Notes: a model not told the origin generated them from the letters alone. Positions 1 through 7,454 are shown, counted from the stretch's first letter. The stretch is DNA of 32,248 nucleotides from Desulforadius tongensis (GCF_016907915.1 NZ_JAFBCW010000030.1:1-32248); one strand, 5' to 3'. Numbers and translations are program-made.

Positions 1-87
1 CGGACACCCTTGCCTTAAGCTAACGTTTACTGCTACCTTCAACGTTCGGGACTTTCACCCTATAGACATTGCCCATGCCGGGCACAC
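1..87 (-). mobile_element. Group II intron 5' end (partial, runs off window start)
   Basis: On the minus strand the segment starts with GTGTG, the bacterial group II intron 5' consensus, followed by a short GCCC/GGGC hairpin and a GGGTGAAAGTCCC block, as in domain I of bacterial group II introns. The 5' boundary at 87 lies two bases after the T-tract of the terminator at 97-120, which is the classic insertion site of class C (terminator-targeting) introns. The rest of domain I, the reverse transcriptase gene and domains V/VI would lie beyond base 1 and are not visible. The family call rests on recognising the 5' sequence and the terminator context. A truncated intron is equally possible. Confidence 0.75.
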
Positions 88-89
88 AT

Positions 90-120
90 AAAAAAACAAA
101 GGAAGCCTGTGCTTCCTTTG
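90..120 (-). terminator. Rho-independent terminator of rpsF-ssb-rpsR
   Basis: A perfect 10-bp stem (CAAAGGAAGC / GCTTCCTTTG, 97-106 with 111-120) has a 4-nt loop and is followed on the minus strand by seven T's (96-90). It lies just after the rpsR stop. A T-run on the other side (125-130) could let it also work for plus-strand transcripts. It is also the apparent target of the group II intron. Confidence 0.9.
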
Positions 121-133
121 CTGCTTTTTTATA

Positions 134-358
134 TTAATCTATGGTGTAGGGCAATAGTGCCATCACACGGGCTCTTTTAATTGCTGTGGTAAGCATCCGC
201 TGGTGTTTGGCACAGTTGCCGGAAATACGGCGGGGCAGTATTTTGCCGCGCTCGGTGATATATTTCTTAAGACGGGGTACGTCTTTGAAATCTATTTCTT
301 CTTTTTTATCTACGCAAAAGCTGCAGATGCGCTTTTTTCTGCGACGGTCTCTGGCCAT
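134..358 (-). CDS. rpsR: 30S ribosomal protein S18
   Basis: The 74-aa product matches S18 in length and pattern: a basic N-terminus (ARDRRRKKR), a Cys pair at residues 12 and 15 (CSFC), the central [15 protein letters not shown] segment and the [12 protein letters not shown] block. S18 binds the platform of the 30S subunit as a heterodimer with S6, whose gene is the first of this operon. The ATG at 358 is preceded by a strong GGAGGG ribosome-binding site. It is the last gene of rpsF-ssb-rpsR and is followed by a terminator. The two Cys residues keep the zinc-type character of some S18 proteins. Confidence 0.97.
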   Translation of the reverse strand: MARDRRRKKRICSFCVDKKEEIDFKDVPRLKKYITERGKILPRRISGNCAKHQRMLTTAIKRARVMALLPYTID

Positions 359-373
359 GATTTCCCTCCTTTT

Positions 374-802
374 CTAAAACGGAACATCGTCAGCATCATC
401 GGAGAAACTGATTTCACTGGCAAAACCGCCCGCATCGGCATTACTGTAACTTTCCTGCCCGGCAGGCGCATCGGCCCTCTCTTTGGCCCGGTCTAAGAAG
501 CGCACATTATCCGCCACCACTTCGGCAGCTTTACGCCTTATTCCCTGATTATCGTCATAGGAACGAATTTGCAGGCGACCTTCCACAGCCACTAACCGGC
601 CTTTACTCAAATTGTTAGCACATATTTCAGCCAGTTTCTGCCAAGTAACTACGTCTATAAAGTCAGTTTCTCTTTCGCCCTGTCTGTTTGCAAATGGCCG
701 ATCCACAGCCAAGGTGAACTTGGTTACAGCCACTCCGCTTGTGGTGTAACGGGGTTCGGGGTCGCGTGTTAATCTTCCGATTAAAATTATTTTATTTAAC
801 AT
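374..802 (-). CDS. ssb: Single-stranded DNA-binding protein
   Basis: The 142-aa protein has an N-terminal OB fold (MLNKIILIGRLTRDPE at the start, then TKFTLAVDR and TDFIDVVTW, within about residues 1-105). A Gly/Ala-rich, acidic tail ends in DDVPF, the conserved C-terminal tip that recruits SSB partner proteins. It coats single-stranded DNA in replication, repair and recombination. It lies between rpsF and rpsR, the usual Firmicute arrangement. The ribosome-binding site before the ATG is weak (GGGGTGA with long spacing), which may mean coupling to rpsF translation. Length is slightly short for Bacillus-type SSB but complete at both ends. Confidence 0.97.
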   Translation of the reverse strand: MLNKIILIGRLTRDPEPRYTTSGVAVTKFTLAVDRPFANRQGERETDFIDVVTWQKLAEICANNLSKGRLVAVEGRLQIRSYDDNQGIRRKAAEVVADNVRFLDRAKERADAPAGQESYSNADAGGFASEISFSDDADDVPF

Positions 803-834
803 ATTAATTTAATCACCCCGACATAAATAAAAAA

Positions 835-1122
835 TTATTCCTCTTTACGAATAACCACGTGGCGCAGTACTTCGTCAGTAATCTTCAGCACACGCTCTAA
901 CTCATGGGAAACAGCCGGTTCAGCTTTAAAGTTCACAATTACATAAAATCCATCGTTCTGCTTTTGAATGCTGTAAGCCAGGCGGCGTTTGCCCCATTTT
1001 TCAACTTCGGTTACTTCCCCACCGTTGTTTTTAATGAGGCCGGTAAACTTATCAATCACCGCATCAATGGCTTCTTCTTCCAAATCAGCACGTACGATGA
1101 ATGTTAATTCGTAATTACGCAA
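835..1122 (-). CDS. rpsF: 30S ribosomal protein S6
   Basis: The 95-aa product has the S6 ferredoxin-like fold pattern: MRNYELTFIVRADLEEE at the start, the VTEVEKWGKRRLAY segment and a C-terminal ITDEVLRHVVIRK strand. S6 partners with S18 on the 30S platform. The start is a TTG at 1122, set by an AGGAGGTGA ribosome-binding site 6 nt upstream, and the product aligns with the usual S6 N-terminus. It is the first gene of the operon, with a promoter at 1208-1236 and a GC-rich hairpin in the leader. Confidence 0.97.
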   Translation of the reverse strand: MRNYELTFIVRADLEEEAIDAVIDKFTGLIKNNGGEVTEVEKWGKRRLAYSIQKQNDGFYVIVNFKAEPAVSHELERVLKITDEVLRHVVIRKEE

Positions 1123-1134
1123 GCCTCTTCACCT

Positions 1135-1177
1135 CCTCCCTCGGTCTTTGGCCCCACCCCCTGGGTGGAGCGGGAGA
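1135..1177 (-). promoter_or_regulatory. Candidate rpsF leader operator hairpin
   Basis: In the rpsF 5' leader a 9-bp GC stem (1151-1159 with 1163-1171, one G-U pair, 3-nt loop) can be extended by UCUCCC (1172-1177) pairing with GGGAGG (1135-1140). The lower stem overlaps the edge of the Shine-Dalgarno. There is no T-tract, so it is not a terminator. Autoregulation of rpsF leaders by the S6:S18 complex is known in bacteria. Assigning this hairpin to that mechanism is inference. Confidence 0.4.
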
Positions 1178-1207
1178 GAACATAACATAGTTCTTTCCAG
1201 TTACGGT

Positions 1208-1236
1208 AGTATATCATATTTGACATGCTATGGCAA
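1208..1236 (-). promoter_or_regulatory. Sigma-A-type promoter of rpsF operon
   Basis: On the minus strand TTGCCA (1236-1231) is separated by 17 bp from TATACT (1213-1208), reading toward rpsF. Spacing is optimal and no coding sequence intervenes. Confidence 0.7.
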
Positions 1237-1238
1237 GG

Positions 1239-1439
1239 TTATGAATTATTTTTTGAGTTTTCGCTAATAATAGCTTTAAGACTTTTTTCAAACTTTGGAC
1301 GGGGCAGCATTAAAACTCTGCCGCAGGTTGTACATTTAATCCGGATGTCCACACCGGTGCGCATAATTTCCCACTGGTCACCACCGCAGGGGTGACTTTT
1401 ACGCATTCTCACAATGTCTCCCACACTGTAACGCATCAT
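1239..1439 (-). CDS. DUF951 family small protein
   Basis: A small basic protein of about 66 aa (MMRYSVGDIVRMRKSHPCGG at the start) with a Cys in HPCGG and a CTTCG pair, followed by GRVLMLPRPKFEKSLK. This matches the DUF951 family, which in Firmicutes sits near rpsF/ychF in the origin region. The Cys residues suggest a small zinc-ribbon or SH3-like nucleic-acid-associated fold, but function is unknown. I chose the ATG at 1439 because GGAGGTGGTGG lies directly upstream. A TTG 15 bp further upstream would overlap that ribosome-binding site. The next ATG codon (1436) is an alternative start. Confidence 0.85.
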   Translation of the reverse strand: MMRYSVGDIVRMRKSHPCGGDQWEIMRTGVDIRIKCTTCGRVLMLPRPKFEKSLKAIISENSKNNS

Positions 1440-1584
1440 GTCCACCACCTCCAAACATTAGGTCAGCGACAGCAATAATCAAGCAGCTTATACATCATAC
1501 CGGTTACTTTATAAATTACACATATTATACCAAGAAGTCAAAGCATTCCGGAAAAGTTGAATAGTGAAACTGGCAAAAGCAGTT

Positions 1585-1622
1585 ACACCGGCATTTCTGC
1601 TGCTTACAAAAATGCCGGTGTA
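1585..1622 (-). terminator. Hairpin after M18 aminopeptidase gene
   Basis: An inverted repeat ACACCGGCATTT / AAATGCCGGTGT lies 20 bp past the aminopeptidase stop. The stem is strong but the T-run on the minus strand is poor, so it is either a weak intrinsic terminator or an RNA-stabilising hairpin. The rest of 1440-1584 shows nothing recognisable. Confidence 0.55.
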
Positions 1623-1641
1623 CTTTACTGGCGGTATTTTT

Positions 1642-3051
1642 TTAATTGGTCAAAAAGGCCTTATAGGCCTGGTAGGCGGTATAAACATCCAATTTGCTGG
1701 CTACTTCAAAGGGCGAGTGCATTCCCAGTATAGGTACACCGCAGTCAACCACATCCATGCCGTATACCGCCATCAGGTAGGCAATGGTGCCGCCACCACC
1801 TTCATCCACTTTGCCAAGCTCCCCGGTCTGCCAGGGTATGTTGTTTTGGCTGAATATGCTGCGTATATAACCCATAAATTCTGCATGGGCATCATTGGCG
1901 TGTACTTTTCCCCGGGAGCCGGTGTATTTGGTGATCACCACACCGCGGCCCAATTTACAGGCATTCATTTTTTCCAATACTTCTTCGTAGTTGGGATCCA
2001 AGGCGGCATTAACATCGGCCGATAAAGCCTTTGAATTGGCCAGGCAGCGGCGCAGCGCCAGTTCACTGTACGCGGGTAAAATTTTAGCCACCAGCTCGGC
2101 CATGAAGTTTTCAAAGGTTCTGGCCGCCATACCGGTGTTTCCGCTGGAACCTATTTCTTCTTTATCCATAAATATGGTAACTGCGGTATGCTTAGGAACA
2201 TTGATATCCATTATGGCCCTTAGGGAAGTGTATACGCATACCCGGTCATCCTGACCGTACGAACCGATCATGCTGCGGTCCAATCCCACGTCCCTTGCCG
2301 GCCAGGCCGGCACCACTTCAAACTCGGCACTGATAAAATCCTCTTCGGTCATGCCGAATTGTTGATACAATTTCTCTAAAATTGCCAATTTGACGGGGTT
2401 TTTTATCTCCTCACTGTGCTGCAGCGGAATACCGCCGATGATTATATTTAATCCTTCTCCCGTTACTGCTTCCAGCATTTTTTTATTCATTTGTTTTTCG
2501 GCCAGGTGAGGCAGTAAATCGGTGATTGTAAAAACCGGGTCGCTGCTTTCTTCCCCCACAACCACTGATATTGTTGAACCGTTCTTCAGGCAGACCACTC
2601 CATGCAGTGCCAGGGGAATACCGAGCCACTGGTATTTTTTTATTCCCCCGTAATAATGTGTTTTTAACAGTGCTAAGTCTTCTTTTTCATAAAGTGGATT
2701 CGGTTTTAAATCCAATCGGGGGGAATCACTATGGGAGCCAATAATGCTGCAGCCCTGGTCAATGGGGTTGGTTCCCACCACGGCCATCATTACCGCTTTA
2801 TTACGGTAATTAAGCATAACCCTGCTTCCCGGCTGAATTTTGTCAATCTCGTTGATGGGAGTAAACCCGTTTTCCCTGGCCATCGATACCACTTGTAATG
2901 ACGTTTCCCTTTCTGTTTTAGCCATGTTAAGAAAGGTTTTGTACTGCTCATTAAAGGAAAAAATATGGGACATTAAGCCGTTATCCATTTGATACCAGGC
3001 ACTTTCTTTTTTATAAGCTAAGTTTTCGGCGGGATGTTTCGGTTGTTTCAT
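1642..3051 (-). CDS. M18 family aminopeptidase
   Basis: This 469-aa protein belongs to the M18 zinc aminopeptidases (yeast aminopeptidase I/DAP family), which remove N-terminal residues from peptides in the cytoplasm. Visible motifs are GSHSDSPRLDLKP (metal-ligand His near residue 107), the SYGQDDRVCVYTSL region, DKEEIGSSGNTG with the catalytic/metal acidic pair, and HANDAHAEF near the C-terminus with a further metal His. Length is normal for bacterial M18. No signal peptide is present. The ATG start is preceded by a G-rich stretch (GGGGGTTAGCT). It is probably a single-gene unit; the upstream CvpA gene is 44 bp away and could be cotranscribed. Confidence 0.93.
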   Translation of the reverse strand: MKQPKHPAENLAYKKESAWYQMDNGLMSHIFSFNEQYKTFLNMAKTERETSLQVVSMARENGFTPINEIDKIQPGSRVMLNYRNKAVMMAVVGTNPIDQGCSIIGSHSDSPRLDLKPNPLYEKEDLALLKTHYYGGIKKYQWLGIPLALHGVVCLKNGSTISVVVGEESSDPVFTITDLLPHLAEKQMNKKMLEAVTGEGLNIIIGGIPLQHSEEIKNPVKLAILEKLYQQFGMTEEDFISAEFEVVPAWPARDVGLDRSMIGSYGQDDRVCVYTSLRAIMDINVPKHTAVTIFMDKEEIGSSGNTGMAARTFENFMAELVAKILPAYSELALRRCLANSKALSADVNAALDPNYEEVLEKMNACKLGRGVVITKYTGSRGKVHANDAHAEFMGYIRSIFSQNNIPWQTGELGKVDEGGGGTIAYLMAVYGMDVVDCGVPILGMHSPFEVASKLDVYTAYQAYKAFLTN

Positions 3052-3095
3052 AGCTAACCCCCTGTGTAATTGAAATTTTAAAATTTATTATACCC

Positions 3096-3830
3096 TTAAA
3101 TCGATTTTAAATATATTTCTAAGTCTTTCGGTTTTAACCAGTTTCCTGCCGGGCTCCAGTCAGATATAGTAAGCACCTGCCAAAACATTTTGGCCAGTTG
3201 TGAATTTTCTAAGGCCTGGGTCAGTGATGTTTCTCCCCCTAAAATTGCAACCGGTATTTGTAAAGGCATTATTACGGCTAAAATTATCCATACTATCAGC
3301 AGTCCCCGCAGGATGCCGAATAATGCCCCGCCCAGGCGGTTAAACGGGGCAAATATACCCCAATCCACCAGGTTGTGCAGCACACTGCCGGTAAATTTTA
3401 TCAGCAGATCTGTCAATAAGAGCAGTGTTATAAATGATATTACACTGAGTACTCCCTGGGCCAGTACCAGGCTGACCGCCTCTCCTATGGTGGTGCTGTC
3501 ATTTAAAGCAGCGCTGTGCAGTATTTTTAACAGCAGCGGTGATACCGCACCAGCCAGCTGTTCCACCTGGCTTACGGTCATTAAAGTGGTGCTGTATGCA
3601 TCAGGCGGCAAAAAGAAACTCAGCAGCGGTTTAAACATGGGAGCTATTTTTTCATTTACATGCCACCTAACTATTAAATAATCGGTGAGCATGGAATGGT
3701 ATTTATATGCCACCAGCAGTCCCACTACAAAACCAAGCAGCCCGGTTAGTGATTTTATTAAACCGGTTAAAAATCCCCGGAATGCAGAATAAGCTACAAT
3801 TATGATAATTACAATGTCAATCCAGTTCAG
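3096..3830 (-). CDS. CvpA family membrane protein, apparent CTG start
   Basis: A polytopic membrane protein with CvpA-type features: an N-terminal hydrophobic helix followed by FRGFLTGLIK, and the later FNRLGGALFGILRGLLIVWI segment. CvpA homologues are linked to colicin V production and envelope processes, with unknown biochemistry. The first ATG/GTG/TTG in frame is the GTG at 3725, but it lies inside the first membrane segment. The frame stays open upstream, encoding NWIDIVIIII, typical of the CvpA N-terminus. The only plausible initiator is CTG at 3830, six bases after a strong GGGAGGTGG ribosome-binding site; a stop lies 21 bp upstream of it. With CTG the protein is 244 aa. The alternative is a lost start codon (decaying gene). 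Confidence 0.8.
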   Translation of the reverse strand: MNWIDIVIIIIVAYSAFRGFLTGLIKSLTGLLGFVVGLLVAYKYHSMLTDYLIVRWHVNEKIAPMFKPLLSFFLPPDAYSTTLMTVSQVEQLAGAVSPLLLKILHSAALNDSTTIGEAVSLVLAQGVLSVISFITLLLLTDLLIKFTGSVLHNLVDWGIFAPFNRLGGALFGILRGLLIVWIILAVIMPLQIPVAILGGETSLTQALENSQLAKMFWQVLTISDWSPAGNWLKPKDLEIYLKSI

Positions 3831-3892
3831 ATTTTTCCACCTCCCATTCTACCCCGAAAAATGGTATCGACTATATATACAATAACACAAAA

Positions 3893-3923
3893 AAACCTTC
3901 TAATGACAGGCATTCGAAGGTTT
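3893..3923 (-). terminator. Terminator of YkvI-like gene
   Basis: A stem of AAACCTTC-AATG with CATT-GAAGGTTT (one mismatch) is followed by T's on the minus strand, immediately after the stop of the transporter gene. Confidence 0.8.
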
Positions 3924-3925
3924 AA

Positions 3926-4981
3926 TTACTTTTTTAAACTAAATCTCAATACCGGTATCACCAGTAAAGCAGCTAACAGTATTAAACCGGCATACCCAAA
4001 CATGGGGTACAGTTTCTGTACCAGCTGAGCAAAGTCCAGTTTTGTTAGAGGCAGCACCGCCACACAGATACCGGTGCCAACAAGTTTATACAGTTTACCT
4101 CCCCCCGGAGCTATCCTGCTGGCAAAGCCGTGGGCGTCGGCAATGGCGGTGGTTAAGATGGCCACCCATATCAGTAAAGCAAATACTGTTTTTAACACCG
4201 GGGCAATGGTTTCTGCCAGGTATAACATCGGTACCGGGTAATTGGTTATTTCCGGGTAGTAACTTAACCCGGCCATGGTAATAAGGCCGGTGGTTAAACC
4301 CAATACAGCGCCGCCGGTTAATCCTGCCAATATACCAATTTTCGGCGTTACTATTCTGCCCACAGAAGATAATGCCGCCAGCGGCACCACCATGTTGTAA
4401 GACACATACAAAATACTGGCCCACAACCAGTGGGAGGCAACCAACGGTTTTGTTACCGGTACCACCGGTGCCGGTATAAGCGCTGTTTGGTTAGCAATGG
4501 CCATTATCGCTATAACGCATACAACCAGTAATTTAATGGGTACAAGTATTAAATTAGCCGCAAGAACTCTCTCTACCCCGCCCAAGATAACTATTATTGT
4601 TACAGCAGCTGCTGCCAAAATTCCGGCATAGTTCGGCAGGCCCAGGTACTGATTTATCACCGCTCCGCTGCCTGCCAGCATAATCCCCAGGCCGCCCACC
4701 AGCATAATCAAACTTAAAACATCCATTATTCGCGATGTGGGTCCCATTAAGAAGGGCAAAATTTCCTGGTAACTTCCTGATTTAAATTTAGTGGCCATAT
4801 ACATGATAATCATACCCAAGTATGAAAAGCAAACGGTAACCACCACCACTCCCCAAATTCCTTTGGTTCCGTAGTTGATAAAAAATTGTAAAACTTCCTG
4901 GCCGGAAGCAAAACCGGCTCCAATAACAGTACCTATATATAAGGTCAGCACCTTTAAAAACATGAGTATATTGTTATACAT
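3926..4981 (-). CDS. YkvI-like multi-pass membrane transporter
   Basis: A 351-aa integral membrane protein with about ten hydrophobic segments. The N-terminus (YIGTVIGAGFASGQEVLQFF) is the hallmark of the YkvI family within the APC/LeuT-fold superfamily, where the unwound GAGFASG in TM1 forms part of the substrate site. The family is annotated as putative amino-acid or cation-coupled transporters; no substrate can be assigned. The ATG at 4981 has a GAGGTG ribosome-binding site. It is flanked by its own terminator downstream and faces away from yyaC across a 145-bp divergent intergenic region. Confidence 0.82.
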   Translation of the reverse strand: MYNNILMFLKVLTLYIGTVIGAGFASGQEVLQFFINYGTKGIWGVVVVTVCFSYLGMIIMYMATKFKSGSYQEILPFLMGPTSRIMDVLSLIMLVGGLGIMLAGSGAVINQYLGLPNYAGILAAAAVTIIVILGGVERVLAANLILVPIKLLVVCVIAIMAIANQTALIPAPVVPVTKPLVASHWLWASILYVSYNMVVPLAALSSVGRIVTPKIGILAGLTGGAVLGLTTGLITMAGLSYYPEITNYPVPMLYLAETIAPVLKTVFALLIWVAILTTAIADAHGFASRIAPGGGKLYKLVGTGICVAVLPLTKLDFAQLVQKLYPMFGYAGLILLAALLVIPVLRFSLKK

Positions 4982-5126
4982 AAATTCACCTCTTTAATAG
5001 GTTCTCATTATCGATTACTATGCTCTAAGCTGCAAATGCTGACCAAAAAAATATTTACAGAAGGCATATTTTACTGCCGGAATGGGAATAAATATACTAG
5101 CTGACTTAATTCAAGGAGGATAACCA

Positions 5127-5729
5127 ATGGCTATCATTAACCAGTTAGAACAACATACAGCCGTTCCCAAAACCAGGATAAACTGCAGTGACCCGCTGGC
5201 AGTAAAAAAATTCAGCTGGGATTTAACATATAAGTTGTTAAAGTGCGGGTTAAAGCCCGGCAGACCGGTGGTGCTGGTGTGCATCGGAACCGATCGTTCA
5301 ACGGGAGATTGTTTGGGGCCGCTGGTGGGAAGTAAGCTCAGTGAAATCGGTCAGGATTTTTTTGAAGTGTACGGAACGCTGGAAAACCCGGTTCACGGCG
5401 GCAACTTAGAAGAAAAACTGGATGAAATCAATAAATGTTATCATAATCCCTTAATAATTGCAGTGGACGCTTCTTTGGGCCAATTAGACAATGTGGGCTG
5501 TGTAAATATAGCCACCGGAGCCCTTAAACCGGGGGCAGGGGTGCATAAAAAATTGCCCGCCGTGGGGGACATTCATATCACCGGGGTGGTTAATGTTGGT
5601 GGTTTCATGGAATACATGGTGCTGCAGAACACCCGTTTAAACCTGGTAATGCAGTTGGCAAATTTAATTAGTGACGGTCTGCTGGCCACAATTGTGGAAT
5701 ACAAACAAACCAAAGCCCAGGGAATGTAA
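5127..5729 (+). CDS. yyaC: Spore protease YyaC (DUF1256)
   Basis: A 200-aa protein with the YyaC/DUF1256 pattern: CIGTDRSTGDCLGPLVG near residues 52-68, NPVHGGNLEE, an AVDASLG motif and GDIHITGVVNVGGFMEYMVLQ toward the C-terminus. The fold is related to the GPR spore protease and hydrogenase-maturation proteases. YyaC is a sporulation-associated protein conserved in endospore formers, so this gene is the clearest evidence that the organism sporulates. AAGGAGGATAACC before the ATG gives a strong start. It is the only plus-strand gene in the first 9 kb and ends in a terminator shared with the convergent YkuS gene. Confidence 0.92.
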   Translation: MAIINQLEQHTAVPKTRINCSDPLAVKKFSWDLTYKLLKCGLKPGRPVVLVCIGTDRSTGDCLGPLVGSKLSEIGQDFFEVYGTLENPVHGGNLEEKLDEINKCYHNPLIIAVDASLGQLDNVGCVNIATGALKPGAGVHKKLPAVGDIHITGVVNVGGFMEYMVLQNTRLNLVMQLANLISDGLLATIVEYKQTKAQGM

Positions 5730-5746
5730 CCTGGGCTTTGCTTTTT
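5711..5746 (+). terminator. Terminator of yyaC (convergent region)
   Basis: An 11-bp stem CAAAGCCCAGG / CCTGGGCTTTG (5711-5721, 5730-5740) overlaps the end of yyaC and is followed by CTTTTT. It reaches the stop of the convergent YkuS-like gene and may stop both transcripts. Confidence 0.88.
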
Positions 5747-5990
5747 ACTGCAGCTGCAGCTTATTTTCTATTTTTTGTAATATTTCACCGGTTGTTAATC
5801 CCCTTGCTTCAATTACAGGGGCAGAGGATGTTATCCCCATCATACCCATAATATTTTCATCCATCCCCGTTATCACCATTGCCGCAGCATCTTGACCCTG
5901 CTGCGGTGAAACCACTTGATAACCCCGCTGTTGTAATGCCTGTTTAACATCAGTTAAATTATCTTCCACAGCTATTTTTTTATTCTGCAT
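5745..5990 (-). CDS. YkuS/UPF0180 family small protein
   Basis: An 81-aa protein (MQNKKIAVEDNLTDVKQAL at the start, then a GYQVV segment, VITGMDENIMG and SAPVIEARGLTTGEIL). This is the UPF0180/YkuS pattern of spore-forming Firmicutes, function unknown. The first part resembles a receiver-like alpha/beta arrangement. I chose the ATG at 5990 because GGGAGGTG lies 5 nt upstream; an ATG 15 bp earlier is part of that ribosome-binding region. Confidence 0.85.
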   Translation of the reverse strand: MQNKKIAVEDNLTDVKQALQQRGYQVVSPQQGQDAAAMVITGMDENIMGMMGITSSAPVIEARGLTTGEILQKIENKLQLQ

Positions 5991-6053
5991 GATAACACCT
6001 CCCAATTTATTCGCTTATATTATTTGGAAGGCATTATCATATTATCCGCATCC

Positions 6054-6542
6054 TTATGGAATTTTATATTCTTCCAATATTATTTTTTCTTCCGGGGAAA
6101 GATTTTGTTCTGATTTTCCTTTATTTATCCTTTTAGCATAAAATCTCGACTCATCTCTACCGTATATACTGGTTAATATCAAGCCGTTATATTCATTATC
6201 CAGCAGGGCCATTGAAAAGCTGAGGTTGCTTCCCATATCTTCAAAGGCGTTGTACTTTAATATTTTTGGGGTTTTAATACATGTTTTCATCTGTTGTGAT
6301 AACTGTTCCTGTTCTTTTTTTAATTGATTTAAGTCCTTATTTATCTGTTCAACCCGGTCGGTAAAAACCAGGACAAGCTCTTCTATGCTTTTTACATTAA
6401 TACCCCTGGTAAGGCGTTGATAATTCTTTTTTAATTTTTTTATTTTAGCCCACATTACAATTTGAATAATTAAGCTGAACATTAATAGTGCTGTTAAAAT
6501 TAAAAGTATGTATAAACTGTATTGTTCTACTTGCTGAAGCAT
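6054..6542 (-). CDS. DUF4446 family membrane-anchored protein
   Basis: A 162-aa protein with one N-terminal membrane segment (about residues 10-32), then a Lys-rich coiled-coil region (about 35-90), and a C-terminal beta-rich domain with the FEDMGSNLSFSMALLD and NGLILTSIYGRDESR motifs typical of DUF4446. The family is common near parA/parB in Clostridia and has no known function. The C-terminal domain should face the cytoplasm if the membrane helix is a simple anchor. It sits 22 bp downstream of the DUF554 gene, suggesting cotranscription. Confidence 0.85.
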   Translation of the reverse strand: MLQQVEQYSLYILLILTALLMFSLIIQIVMWAKIKKLKKNYQRLTRGINVKSIEELVLVFTDRVEQINKDLNQLKKEQEQLSQQMKTCIKTPKILKYNAFEDMGSNLSFSMALLDNEYNGLILTSIYGRDESRFYAKRINKGKSEQNLSPEEKIILEEYKIP

Positions 6543-6564
6543 GTTAATTACCCCCAGTTATAAC

Positions 6565-7260
6565 TTAGTGCATGTTAAAAAATATTTCTTTTAGCCATAC
6601 AAAAATTACAGCAAATATTACGGCCGGCAGTAAATTGGCAACTTTAATTTTTTTGATACCCAAAATATTAATACCAATACCAATTATCAAAATCCCGCCG
6701 GTGGCGTTCATCTCGGTTATCATGTTTTCTGTAAAAAAAATTTTTACATATTCAGCCAGTAATGTTATGGAACCTTGATATATAAATACCGGTATGACTG
6801 AAAAAACCACACCAATACCCATGGTTGAGGTAAATATTACTGCTGATATGCCGTCCAAAGCGGATTTAACCTGCAAAATGTTAGTTTTTCCGGTTAAACC
6901 ATCTTCCATGGGCCCCATTATGGCCATGGCACCAATACAGTACATTAGGCTTGCTGTAACAAAGGCCCTGGCCACATTATCATGATTACTGCCCACTTTG
7001 GATTCCAGCCATCCACCCAGTTTATTTAGTTTATCTTCGATGGCTAAATATTCGCCCACCACCGCCCCCAAGGCCAGGCTTAATACTGGTATCAATTCAT
7101 TTTCTGTCTGCCATGCTGTTTTAAAACCAATTAACAGCACAGCTAACCCCAAACCCTGCATAATTGTATTTTGAATTTTTGCTGTTATTCCGCGCTTAAA
7201 AATCAGTCCGATGGAAACGCCGGCCGCAATAGCCGCTGCATTTATAATAGTACCTAACAA
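6565..7260 (-). CDS. DUF554 family membrane protein (YdfK-like)
   Basis: A 231-aa multi-pass membrane protein with about seven hydrophobic segments. The N-terminus (MLGTIINAAAIAAGVSIG), the central FVTASLMYCIGAMAIMGPMEDG and the downstream ALDGISAVIFTSTMGIGV blocks are the DUF554/YdfK signature, putative transporters of unknown substrate. The start is TTG at 7260, six bases after GGGGTGA. The gene begins directly next to the parS cluster and precedes the DUF4446 gene. Confidence 0.88.
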   Translation of the reverse strand: MLGTIINAAAIAAGVSIGLIFKRGITAKIQNTIMQGLGLAVLLIGFKTAWQTENELIPVLSLALGAVVGEYLAIEDKLNKLGGWLESKVGSNHDNVARAFVTASLMYCIGAMAIMGPMEDGLTGKTNILQVKSALDGISAVIFTSTMGIGVVFSVIPVFIYQGSITLLAEYVKIFFTENMITEMNATGGILIIGIGINILGIKKIKVANLLPAVIFAVIFVWLKEIFFNMH

Positions 7261-7279
7261 GTTTATTCACCCCAGTTAA

Positions 7280-7317
7280 TTAAGGATTAATGTTTCACGT
7301 GAAACATTAATCCTTAA
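7280..7317. promoter_or_regulatory. parS site 1 within a 38-bp perfect palindrome
   Basis: The core TGTTTCACGTGAAACA (7291-7306) is the canonical Spo0J/ParB parS. Here the dyad continues perfectly for 11 bp on each side (7280-7317), far beyond what ParB needs. It lies in the parB-DUF554 gap. The flanking arms lack a T-tract on the minus strand, so a terminator role is doubtful. Confidence 0.95.
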
Positions 7318-7410
7318 CTATTATACCGCCCCGGAAAAATGGTATCCTGCTCAAAAACGACCGTTCCTGTAATGGCAGCTAATTTTAGAGTACTGCCGCA
7401 GCCATAAAAA

Positions 7411-7426
7411 TGTTTCACGTGAAACA
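7411..7426. promoter_or_regulatory. parS site 2
   Basis: Perfect 16-bp parS TGTTTCACGTGAAACA, 104 bp from site 1, downstream of the parB stop. ParB loads here and spreads as a CTP-dependent clamp. Confidence 0.96.
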
Positions 7427-7437
7427 TGACCCCTGAA

Positions 7438-7453
7438 TGTTTCACGTGAAACA
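7438..7453. promoter_or_regulatory. parS site 3
   Basis: Third perfect 16-bp parS, 11 bp from site 2 and adjacent to the parB stop codon (7455). Confidence 0.96.
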
Positions 7454-7454
7454 T

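Noticed and set aside
1564-2025. Long plus-strand frame antisense to the M18 aminopeptidase
   Set aside because: Overlaps a well-supported gene, with no ribosome-binding site and no recognisable domain.
3848-7350. Near-repeat CCCCG(G)AAAAATGGTATC at about 3853 and 7330
   Set aside because: Only two short copies, with different flanks and no symmetry; probably chance or weak shared promoter bases.
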